From NCBI GenBank assembly GCA_023383795.1, contig JAHDYJ010000005.1:1-40221 (forward strand): 40,221 nucleotides of DNA, written 5' to 3'. Origin of the DNA: Burkholderiales bacterium (GTDB lineage Bacteria; Pseudomonadota; Gammaproteobacteria; Burkholderiales; SG8-39). Position numbers and translations under genes: made by a program. The notes beneath the pieces were generated by a model. That model saw nothing but the letters and a program-made list of their open reading frames with translations, did not search any database and was not told where the DNA came from. This document shows positions 25,000 through 31,880 of the stretch, piece by piece (within the stretch, counting starts at the first letter, position 1; every line of letters begins with the position of its first letter).

Positions 25000-26361
25000 A
25001 TGCTCGATCCGATCCTGCTCGCCCGCGCGCAGTTCGGGCTCAACATCGCGTTCCACATCCTCTTCCCGACGATCACGATCTCGCTCGCGTGGGTGCTCGT
25101 GTACCTGCGGCTGCGCGAGGCGCGCACCGGCGCCGCGTGGGTGGGCGAAGCCTACGCGCTGTGGGTGAAGATCTTCGCGCTCTCGTTCGCGCTCGGCGTG
25201 GTGTCGGGCATCACGATGAGCTTCCAGTTCGGCACCAACTGGCCGGGGTTCATGGACCGGGCGGGCAACATCGCCGGCCCGCTGCTCGGCTACGAGGTGC
25301 TGACGGCGTTCTTCCTGGAGGCGGCGTTCCTCGGCATCATGCTGTTCGGCCGCGACCGCGTGCCGGGCTGGGTGCACACGCTCTCGACCGTGCTGGTCGC
25401 GGTCGGCACGACCGCCTCGGCGTTCTGGATCCTGGCGCTGAACTCGTGGATGCAGACGCCGCAGGGGCACGCGATGATCGACGGCCGGCTGTACGCCGAG
25501 GACTGGTGGGCGATCATCTTCAACCCGAGCTTTCCGTACCGGCTCGCGCACATGATGCTCGCCTCGGGGCTCACGACCGCGTTCCTGGTCGCCGGCATCT
25601 CGGCGTTCCAGCTGCTGCGCGACCGGGGCTACGAGCCCGCGCGCCGGATGTTCCGCGTCGGCGTCGCGGCCGGTGCGGTCCTGGCGCCGCTGCAGATCCT
25701 CGCCGGCGATCTGCACGGCCTGAACACGCTCGAGCATCAGCCGGCCAAGATCGCCGCGATGGAGGGCGTCTGGCACACCGAGCGCGGCGCGCCGCTCCTG
25801 CTCTTCGCGGTGCCGAACGAGGCCGAGCGGCGCAACGACTACGCGATCGCGATCCCGAAGGGCGCGAGCCTGGTCCTGACGCACGATCCCGACGGCGAAG
25901 TGCGGGGGCTGAACGAGTTCCTCGGCGTGCATCCGCCGGTCGCGCCGGTGTTCTTCGCGTTCCGCGTCATGGTCGGCATCGGCATGCTGATGCTCGCGCT
26001 CGCCTGGCTCGGCGTCTGGGAGCTGTGGCGCCGGGGCGAGGCGCCGCGCCGGATGCTCCACGCCTTCGCCGGCATGGCGTTCTCCGGCTGGATCGCCACG
26101 CTCGCCGGCTGGATGGTGACCGAGATCGGCCGGCAGCCCTACCTCGTCTACGGCCTCATCACGACCGCCGAGACCGCCTCGTCGGTGCCCGGCCCGCACA
26201 TCGCGCTCACCCTGACCGCGTACGCGATCGTCTACGTGGCGCTGATGATCTCCTACATGGTGGTGATCACGCAGCTCGCGCGCAAGATGGCGGGACACGG
26301 GTCGGTGCCGCCCGCGCTCGGCCAGTTCGGCGCCACCAACGCGCCGGGGGTTGCGTCATGA
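25000..26361 (+). CDS. cydA: Cytochrome bd-type quinol oxidase subunit I, CIO-like
   Basis: 453-residue inner-membrane subunit that oxidises quinol and reduces O2 to water. Haem ligands are visible: H19 (FHILFP), H184 (YRLAHMML) and M324 (FRVMVGIG). The proton-path acids E99 and E107 (YEVLTAFFLEAAF) are present. GRQPYLVYG and a short Q-loop mark the cyanide-insensitive (CioA) type. The ATG at 25000 fits the family start MLDPILLARAQF. Its stop overlaps the cydB start (ATGA). Confidence 0.94.
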   Translation: MLDPILLARAQFGLNIAFHILFPTITISLAWVLVYLRLREARTGAAWVGEAYALWVKIFALSFALGVVSGITMSFQFGTNWPGFMDRAGNIAGPLLGYEVLTAFFLEAAFLGIMLFGRDRVPGWVHTLSTVLVAVGTTASAFWILALNSWMQTPQGHAMIDGRLYAEDWWAIIFNPSFPYRLAHMMLASGLTTAFLVAGISAFQLLRDRGYEPARRMFRVGVAAGAVLAPLQILAGDLHGLNTLEHQPAKIAAMEGVWHTERGAPLLLFAVPNEAERRNDYAIAIPKGASLVLTHDPDGEVRGLNEFLGVHPPVAPVFFAFRVMVGIGMLMLALAWLGVWELWRRGEAPRRMLHAFAGMAFSGWIATLAGWMVTEIGRQPYLVYGLITTAETASSVPGPHIALTLTAYAIVYVALMISYMVVITQLARKMAGHGSVPPALGQFGATNAPGVAS

Positions 26362-27353
26362 CGCTCGACCTGCCGTTCGTCTTCATGGTGCTGATGGGGC
26401 TCGCGATCCTCGCGTACGTCATCCTCGACGGGTTCGATCTCGGCGTCGGCATCCTGCTGCCGCTCGCCGCGCGCCCGGACCAGGACATGATGGTCGCCTC
26501 GATCGGCCCGTTCTGGGACGCGAACGAGACCTGGCTCGTGCTCGGCGTCGGCATCCTGCTGGTCGCCTTTCCGATCGCGCACGGCATCATCCTCTCGTCG
26601 CTCTACCTGCCGGTCGCGCTGATGCTGATCGCGCTGATCCTGCGCGGCGTCGCCTTCGAGTTCCGCATGAAGGCCACCGGCTGGCACCAGGTGCTGTGGA
26701 ACCGGCTCTTCTTCGTCGGCTCGCTCGGCGCGGCGATCGCGCAGGGCATCATGCTCGCCGGCGTGGTCACCGGCTTCGCAAGCGGCCCCGGTTATGCGCT
26801 CTTCGGCCTGCTCGTCGGCCTCGGTCTGGCCGGCGCCTATGCGCTGCTCGGCGCGACCTGGCTCGTGATCAAGACCGAGGGCGACCTGCACGGGCGGGCG
26901 CTGCGCTGGAGCAAGGCGGCGGTCGTGTTCGCCGCCGCCGGCGTCGCGCTGATCAGCCTGACGACGCCGCTCGTCAACGCCGGCGTGATGGCGAAGTGGT
27001 TCACCTGGCCGCGCATCGCCTGGCTCGCCCCGCTGCCGATCGCGACCGCCGCGGCGCTCGCCGGGATATGGATCGCTGCCGCGCGACTGCAGGCCGGCCG
27101 CTCGCGGCGCGAGTGGGTGCCGTTCGTGCTCTCGGTGTGGGTCTTCGTGTTCGCGTTCGCGGGGCTCGCCTACAGCCTCTACCCGTACCTCGTGCTCGAC
27201 CGCGTGACGATCTGGCAGGCGGCCGCCGCGGAAGGGTCGTTGCGGTTCGTGCTCGTCGGCACCGCGATCGTGCTGCCGATGGTGATCGGCTACACGGTGT
27301 TCTCGTACCGCGTGTTCTGGGGCAAGGCACGCGAGCTCACCTACGGGGAGTGA
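26358..27353 (+). CDS. cydB: Cytochrome bd-type quinol oxidase subunit II
   Basis: 331-residue membrane subunit with about eight TM helices. Typical N-terminus LAILAYVILDGFDLGVGILLP and motif GPFWDANETWLVLGVG. C-terminal YSLYPYLVLDRVTIWQAAA is also typical. Overlaps cydA by 4 bp (ATGA). No cydX, cydC or cydD gene is next to it, as is usual for CIO-type pairs. Followed by a long hairpin. Confidence 0.94.
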   Translation: MTLDLPFVFMVLMGLAILAYVILDGFDLGVGILLPLAARPDQDMMVASIGPFWDANETWLVLGVGILLVAFPIAHGIILSSLYLPVALMLIALILRGVAFEFRMKATGWHQVLWNRLFFVGSLGAAIAQGIMLAGVVTGFASGPGYALFGLLVGLGLAGAYALLGATWLVIKTEGDLHGRALRWSKAAVVFAAAGVALISLTTPLVNAGVMAKWFTWPRIAWLAPLPIATAAALAGIWIAAARLQAGRSRREWVPFVLSVWVFVFAFAGLAYSLYPYLVLDRVTIWQAAAAEGSLRFVLVGTAIVLPMVIGYTVFSYRVFWGKARELTYGE

Positions 27354-27355
27354 GG

Positions 27356-27386
27356 AACGGGCGGACCGTATGTACGGTCCCCCGTT
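27356..27386 (+). terminator. Strong hairpin after cydB
   Basis: AACGGG-(C)-GGACCGTA (27356-27370) pairs with TACGGTCC-CCCGTT (27373-27386), a 14-bp stem with one bulged C and a 2-nt TG loop. It begins 2 bp after the cydB stop and lies between convergent genes. There is no T-run on the plus strand; it is a likely mRNA 3' end or bidirectional terminator. Confidence 0.6.
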
Positions 27387-27462
27387 ACCCCCTCCCCAAC
27401 CGCGCATCGACGGGACTCCGGGGCGGGGCACCGTAGGCCTTCGGTGCGCCGATCGGACCGGA

Positions 27463-27831
27463 TCAGGCGGGCAGGGTCGCGGACTGCCAGGCGGCGAGCT
27501 GCCAGCCGGCGGACGTCTCGACCCAGACCGCGAGGAAAGCGAGCCGCAGCGTGCGCGGCGCGCCGTCCACGTCGATGTCGATCGTCGCGCGGCCGGTGAC
27601 GAGCGCGCTGCCGCCGTACACGCGCACCGTCTCGTCCGCGTGCTCGATGCGCCGGTAGCGGAACCTCCCGGTCGCGAGCGCGTCGAGGAAGCTCCGCTTC
27701 GTGTCGGTGAAGCCCGAGGAGTGCGCGTAGGTCAGGTCGTCGTGCAGCAGCCGTTCCAGGGCCGCGAGATCGCCCGCGATCGTCGCGCGGCTGCGCGCGG
27801 CGTCGAGCGCCAGGATGCCCTGCGCGTCCAC
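27463..27831 (-). CDS. NTF2/SnoaL-like small protein (DUF4440 type)
   Basis: 122 residues with an alpha+beta cone fold: RATIAGDLAALERLLHDDLTYAHSSG, then RRIEHADETVRVYGGSALVTGRATIDIDVDG and WVETSAGWQLAAWQS. This is the DUF4440/nuclear-transport-factor-2-like pattern. The GTG at 27831 is chosen because it lies 2 bp after the dienelactone hydrolase stop, so the two are coupled. Function unknown; such proteins bind or isomerise small molecules. Confidence 0.75.
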   Translation of the reverse strand: MDAQGILALDAARSRATIAGDLAALERLLHDDLTYAHSSGFTDTKRSFLDALATGRFRYRRIEHADETVRVYGGSALVTGRATIDIDVDGAPRTLRLAFLAVWVETSAGWQLAAWQSATLPA

Positions 27832-27833
27832 GC

Positions 27834-28763
27834 TCAGGCGAGATGCCGCTTGAAGAAGGCGACGGTCCGTTCCCAGGCGAGCTTCGCCGCCGCTTCGTCG
27901 TACCGCGGCGTCGAGTTGTTGTGGAAGCCGTGCTGCGTCCCCGGGTACATGTGCATCTCGTAGGGCACCTCCGCCGACTTCAGCGCGGCCTCGAACGCGG
28001 GCCACATCGCGTTGATGCGCTCATCGTTCCCGGCGTAGTGGAGCAGCAGCGGCGCCTTGATCTTCGGCACGCTCGCCGTCTCGGCCGCCGCCCCGTAGAA
28101 CGGCACCGCCGCGTGCAGGTCGGCCCCGAGAGCGACCGCAAGGTAGTTGGTCGTCCCGCCGCCCCAGCAGAAGCCGGTCGCGCCGAGCTTGCCGCTCGAG
28201 AGCTTGTGCGCTTTCACGAAGCGCGCACTGTTCAGCATGTCGGTGCGGAGCTTCTCCTGGTCGAGGCCCGTCTGCAGCCTGCGCCCGTCGTCGTCGTTGC
28301 CGGGATATCCGCCCACCGGCGCGAGGCCGTCGGGCGCGAGCGCGAGGAACCCCGCCACCGCCGCGCGGCGCGCCACGTCCTCGATGTACGGGTTGAGTCC
28401 GCGGTTCTCGTGAATCACCACCACCGCCGGGAACGGGCCCTGGCCCGTCGGCTGCACGAGGTAGCCGCGCATCGTCCCCGAGTTGCCGCCGGGAGACGGG
28501 TAGGAGACGTACTCGGGCTTGATCCGCGGATCGGTGAACGAGATCGTCTGCGCCCGCGCGTAGCGCGGCAGCAGCGCCTGCGCCATCACTAACCCCGCCG
28601 CGCCGAGCGCCGCCGCGCGGGCCAGGAACTCGCGCCGGTCGATCCCGCCGTGGCAGTACTCGTCGTAGAGGTCGAAGACCCGCTGGTCGATCTCGGTCTG
28701 CGATACGGCGCCCGCCGGAATGTCCCGCTCGTGCGCCGCGGTTCCAGCCACGTGCTCATCCAT
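27834..28763 (-). CDS. Tat-exported dienelactone hydrolase-family protein
   Basis: 309 residues. Unusually long leader (about 40 residues) before a Tat-like motif DRREFLARAA (42-51) and hydrophobic stretch, with cleavage near ARA-QT at 71. Hydrolase core: VVVIHENRGLNPYIED, nucleophile Cys in GFCWGGGTTN, acid Asp in AGNDERIN and His in GTQHGFHNN. GGAG lies 9 bases ahead of the ATG. Protein is expected in the periplasm. First gene of a pair with the NTF2-like protein. A second secreted dienelactone hydrolase is at 9773. Confidence 0.87.
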   Translation of the reverse strand: MDEHVAGTAAHERDIPAGAVSQTEIDQRVFDLYDEYCHGGIDRREFLARAAALGAAGLVMAQALLPRYARAQTISFTDPRIKPEYVSYPSPGGNSGTMRGYLVQPTGQGPFPAVVVIHENRGLNPYIEDVARRAAVAGFLALAPDGLAPVGGYPGNDDDGRRLQTGLDQEKLRTDMLNSARFVKAHKLSSGKLGATGFCWGGGTTNYLAVALGADLHAAVPFYGAAAETASVPKIKAPLLLHYAGNDERINAMWPAFEAALKSAEVPYEMHMYPGTQHGFHNNSTPRYDEAAAKLAWERTVAFFKRHLA

Positions 28764-29026
28764 GGTTTCCGCTCCGTGAAATGCGTGCGCCAGACGCGCA
28801 GCGACGCGTCCGTTCGCCGCCACGCGATTTGAGGCGCGGCGGGGCCTCGAGTTCCCGCGTCGCGAGGAAGCACGCCGCCGCGTCAATAAGCCGTTCGAGC
28901 TAGGTCGCAGGCGCGGGTTGCCTTCTCCGGCAGGCGTGATAGCGTGTGCGCAGGGAGGCCAACTCGCGCCGGGCCGGACACGCGCCCGGTTGCGCAGTGC
29001 AGCGTTCGGTGACGCCCGGGAAGATC

Positions 29027-30164
29027 ATGGCCGACCACATCGATGATGCCGCTTCGCGGCAGCGCACGCCGTCGGCGCCCGAAGACGCCTTCGCGCGCCT
29101 GAACCTGATCGGCGAGTCGCCCGCGTTCAACGCGGTGCTGCGCCTCGTTCGCCGCATTGCATCATGCAACGCGACCGTTCTGATCCAGGGCGAGACGGGC
29201 ACCGGCAAGGAGCTCGTCGCCGGCGCGCTCCACTACCTGAGCGAACGCCGGAACGGACCGTTCATCTCGATCAATTGCGGCGCGATCCCCGACTCGCTGT
29301 TCGAGTCCGAGCTGTTCGGTCATGCCCGCGGCGCGTTCACCGACGCGCGCGAGGCGCGCGCGGGACTGATCGCACAGGCGCGCGGCGGCACGCTGTTCCT
29401 CGACGAGCTCGAGGCGCTCTCCCCGCGCGGCCAGGTCGCGCTGCTGCGATTCCTGCAGGATCACGAGTACCGGCCGGTCGGCGACGCGCAGGTGCGCAGC
29501 GCCGACGTTCGCATCGTGGGCTCGACCAACGCCGAGCTCGCGGCGCTCGCGGCGCGCGGGGCGTACCGGCAGGATCTGCTCTTCCGGCTGAGCGTGCTGC
29601 CGATCGACCTGCCGCCGCTGCGCGCCCGCGGCGACGACGCCGTCGTGCTCGCCGACGCCTTCCTGGAGCGCCTGAGCCGGCAGTACGGTCGGCCGCGGAA
29701 GACGCTGACGCCCGGGGCGATCGCGTTTCTGCGCGCGTACGCGTGGCCGGGGAACGTGCGCGAGCTCGAGAACCTGATGCATCGGGAGTTCCTGCTCACC
29801 GACGATCCGCAGGTGAATCTCGGGCACGGCGACCCTCTCCGCCAGGCACCGGCGGGGGGGGGCCCCCCCCCCGCCCCCCCGCCCCCCCGCCGGCCCGGGG
29901 GGGGGGGGGCGGGGGGGGGCCGCGCGCGCGGCGGGGCGCGGCGGGGCGCTCACCACCGCGAGCTTTCGCGAGGCGAAGGCGCGCGCGATCGCCGAATTCG
30001 AGCGCGCCTACGTCGCCGAGGTGCTTGCGCGCGCCAACGGAAACGTGAGCCTCGCCGCGCGTCTTGCCGGCAAGGAACGCAGCCGGCTCGGCAAGCTCAT
30101 CCGCAAGTATGGCCTGTCCGGCGGCGCATTCCGCGCCGCCCCCTCCGACCTCGGCTCGATCTAG
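29027..30164 (+). pseudogene. PspF-like sigma-54 activator, frame broken at a poly-G/C run
   Basis: AAA+ sigma-54 activator without a receiver domain. Residues 1-277 read normally: Walker A GETGTGKE (55-62), the sigma-54 contact loop GAFTDA (102-107; usual GAFTGA), Walker B GGTLFLDE (120-127), YRQDLLFRLSVLPIDLPPLR with the Arg fingers, and WPGNVRELENL. The frame is lost at 29851-29949, a G/C homopolymer run. The C-terminal helix-turn-helix continues in another frame (29949-30164): ASFREAKARAIAEFERAYV, NGNVSLAARLAGKERSR. Its TAG stop at 30162-30164 lies in the CTAG of the next element. The break is probably an assembly error rather than a true mutation. It sits just upstream of the eCIS operon and its sigma-54 promoter. 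Confidence 0.85.
29851..29949. repeat. Low-complexity poly-G / poly-C tract, probable assembly artefact
   Basis: About 100 bases made almost only of G and C runs (G9, C10, C7, C7, then G13, G9) arranged nearly as an inverted repeat. It falls where the activator's inter-domain linker should be and shifts the frame. Nothing like it occurs elsewhere in the window. This is what two-colour poly-G reads or a stalled hairpin would leave in an assembly. Confidence 0.75.
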
Positions 30165-30435
30165 CCCGGGTTTCTCACAGGGGATCGAGATGATGGCGAG
30201 GCGCCCGCGCGGGTCGGCGCGCAAGCGCCGACGTTGCGAGCGAGCTTGGGCTCGGCGGCCCGGGGCAATACCGGGCGTATTGCCCCGGGCCGGCATGCCC
30301 AAGATCGCCGCAGCGCGCACGCCAGCGCTCGATCAGCCCGGCGCATGAAGCGCTTCGAACCGAACTCCTTCAACCCCCCGTTCAACCATGCCTTCCAGCG
30401 GTAATCGGGGCGGCCCTGTGAGAAACCCGGGCTAG
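30161..30435. mobile_element. MITE-like element with perfect 22-bp terminal inverted repeats
   Basis: The 22-bp units at 30161-30182 and 30414-30435 are exact inverted copies that begin and end with CTAG, so CTAG may be a 4-bp target duplication with an element of about 267 bp between. Inside are a 16-bp perfect hairpin (30256-30292) and a 7-bp one (30214-30231). No credible gene is found in the element. Its right 55 bp recur at window positions 1-55, so at least two copies exist. A related inverted end lies at 31296-31317. The parent autonomous element was not identified. Confidence 0.7.
30256..30292. repeat. 16-bp perfect hairpin inside the MITE-like element
   Basis: 30256-30271 pairs perfectly with 30277-30292 across a 5-nt loop (CGGGC). 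The arm includes CCCGGGGCAATAC. It is the longest uninterrupted stem seen in the window and is centred in the element, as in many miniature transposons; it could also act as a terminator after the activator gene. Confidence 0.75.
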
Positions 30436-31296
30436 TGTTTCGTCCCGTAAGTAACTTTTCAGTATCGATGTGGTCTGACGGACGAGCAGCGCATCGCGCG
30501 GCTGCTCAACACCGCGCTCAAGACCAAGCCGCAAGCGGCCACGCACTGGAGCGTGCGCGCGCTGGGCAAGGCCACGCGCATCAGCAAGACCACGGTGGGG
30601 CGCTATCTGCGCCTGTTTGGGGTGCAACCGCACCGGACCAAGGGCTTCAAGCTCTCCAACGACCCCTTCTTCATCGAGAAGGTGCGCGAAATCGTCGGTT
30701 TGTATCTCAACCCCCCGCAGCATGCGCTGGTGCTCAGTATCGACGAGAAGACCCAGATCCAGGGCCTCGAGCGCACCCAGCCGCTGCTGCCGATGGGACT
30801 CGGTTACCTCGAAGGGGTCACCCACGACTACGTGCGCCACGGCACGACGACGCTGTTCGCAGCCCTCGATGTGGCCAACGGGCGGGTGATCGCCCAGCGC
30901 AAGCGCCGCCACCGGCACCAGGAGTTCCTGGCCTTTCTGCGCCACATCGAGCTCCGCGTCCCCGAGCGGCTGGACGTTCACCTCATCCTCGACAACTACG
31001 CTAGCCATAAGCATCCCAGGGTGCGCGCCTGGCTCGCCCGCCGACCGCGCTTCCATCTGCACTTCACCCCGACCTACGCCTCCTGGCTTAACCAGGTGGA
31101 GATCTGGTTCGGCCAAATCACCCGCCAGGCGATCCGCCGGGGATCGTTCGACTCGGTGCCCGATCTGCGCGCCAAGATCGAACGCTACGTCGAGCACTGG
31201 AACGAGCACCCGCAGCTGTTCGTGTGGACCGCCACCACCGAATCCATCCTGGCCAAACTCGAACGGCTCTGCAAATTTATTAACGGGACGAGACAC
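30435..31296 (+). mobile_element. IS630-family insertion sequence, internally deleted (862 bp)
   Basis: Terminal inverted repeats GTGTTTCGTCCCGT (left) and GTGTCTCGTCCCGT (right, read inverted) are flanked on both sides by TA, the target duplication of IS630 elements. The transposase lacks its N-terminal DNA-binding part, so about 300 bp near the left end are missing. It is inserted in the TA of the CTAG at the right end of the MITE-like element, and the other side of that site is a third copy of the same repeat end. Confidence 0.85.
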
Positions 31297-31299
31297 TAG
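30553..31299 (+). pseudogene. IS630-family transposase, N-terminally truncated
   Basis: 248 residues from the GTG at 30553; the open frame continues upstream to 30451 without a good start. What remains is the end of the helix-turn-helix linker (ATHWSVRALGKATRISKTTVGR, partly upstream) and the whole DDE catalytic domain: LVLSIDEKTQIQG, LDVHLILDNYASHKH and the Glu in SWLNQVEIWFGQI. Full-length relatives are about 340-360 aa. The missing N-terminus binds the ends, so it is unlikely to move the element unaided. The TAG stop is formed by the target TA plus flanking G. Confidence 0.88.
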
Positions 31300-31317
31300 G
31301 CCGGATTTCTCGCAGGG
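31296..31317. repeat. Third (inverted) copy of the 22-bp repeat end
   Basis: This unit matches the left terminal repeat at 30161-30182 with three substitutions and begins with CTAG. Similarity to the left window copy extends past it to GCCGCC (about 27 bp). Before the IS630 insertion it lay directly against the right end of the MITE-like element, giving a palindrome of about 46 bp around CTAG. Confidence 0.7.
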
Positions 31318-31332
31318 CCGCCGCGCTTGCGC

Positions 31333-31411
31333 GCCGTCCCTGACGGCGGGGACCTCACCATCCTCTCGAGGTCCCGAGGCGCATCGGCCGCAGCTGGGGC
31401 CGATGCGCCTC
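31333..31411. promoter_or_regulatory. Three consecutive inverted repeats, candidate activator sites
   Basis: Perfect repeats GCCGTC/GACGGC (31333-31347), GGGACCTC/GAGGTCCC (31349-31375, 11-nt centre) and a 14-bp one starting GAGGCGCATCGGCC (31376-31389 with 31398-31411). The last ends 68 bp upstream of the sigma-54 promoter, so these sites fall about 95-170 bp upstream of the likely transcription start. That is where sigma-54 activators bind. They could instead be transposon debris or RNA hairpins. Confidence 0.5.
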
Positions 31412-31478
31412 AGGCACGACTGGCCCATGTTGGCGCGGTTGCGCCAGCAACCGCTTGATCCGGCTCGCCGATGCCGCG

Positions 31479-31494
31479 TGGCATGGACCTTGCG
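31479..31494 (+). promoter_or_regulatory. Sigma-54 (RpoN) promoter of the eCIS operon
   Basis: TGGCATGGACCTTGCG matches the -24/-12 consensus TGGCACG-N4-TTGCW at all but two positions, with the required 10-bp spacing between GG (31480-31481) and GC (31492-31493). A transcript would start near 31505, 27 bp before the ATG at 31532. A sigma-54 activator gene lies immediately upstream. Confidence 0.7.
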
Positions 31495-31531
31495 CGCGCC
31501 CGAGGCGTCAGCCGCGCTCGGACGGGGCGCG

Positions 31532-31798
31532 ATGGACGATGACGACACGACCCACCAAGTCGCGCGCGCGATCTCGACGTATCTCGCCACGCGTCCGGAT
31601 GCCGTCGACACCGCGGACGGCATCCGACGCTGGTGGCTGCCCCGGCTCGGCGTCGAGGCAACGCCGGAGCGCCTGCAGCGCGCGCTCGACCGGCTCGTCG
31701 CCGACGGCGCGGTGGAGCGGCGCGAGCTGCCCGACGGCCGCAGCGTCTACGGGCGCGCGGCGAGCGGGGGCGGACGGCCTCCCGCGGTGGGTGAATGA
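31532..31798 (+). CDS. Small winged-helix-like protein heading the eCIS operon
   Basis: 88 residues. Acidic start MDDDDTTHQ, then a compact helical region with AISTYLATRPDAVDTADGIRRWWLPRLG, a recognition-helix-like TPERLQRALDRLVADGAVERREL and a wing-like PDGRSVYGR. This is the size and pattern of a winged-helix domain. The start has GGACGGGG just upstream and lies 27 bp after the predicted transcription start. Similar small proteins are often placed before the sheath gene in contractile injection clusters; its role (autoregulator or scaffold) is unknown. Confidence 0.7.
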   Translation: MDDDDTTHQVARAISTYLATRPDAVDTADGIRRWWLPRLGVEATPERLQRALDRLVADGAVERRELPDGRSVYGRAASGGGRPPAVGE

Positions 31799-31836
31799 CC
31801 CGATTGCATCCCGTGTCCGACCGTCCGGCTCCGCGC

Positions 31837-31854
31837 CGATCGCGCGCGCGATCG
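31837..31854. other. 18-bp perfect palindrome before the sheath gene
   Basis: CGATCGCGC/GCGCGATCG without a loop, 26 bp upstream of the sheath ATG in the 82-bp gap after the small protein gene. It may be an operator or an mRNA feature. Low sequence complexity makes chance occurrence possible. Confidence 0.3.
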
Positions 31855-31880
31855 CGCATCAACCGTAGGAGGCCATCGCC

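Noticed and set aside
30161..30385. Short minus-strand frame in the MITE-like element
   Set aside because: It ends inside the terminal repeat and crosses the 16-bp hairpin; no ribosome-binding site or family pattern.
31410..31426. AGGCACGACTGGCCC as a second sigma-54 promoter
   Set aside because: The -24 half fits but the -12 TTGC is missing.
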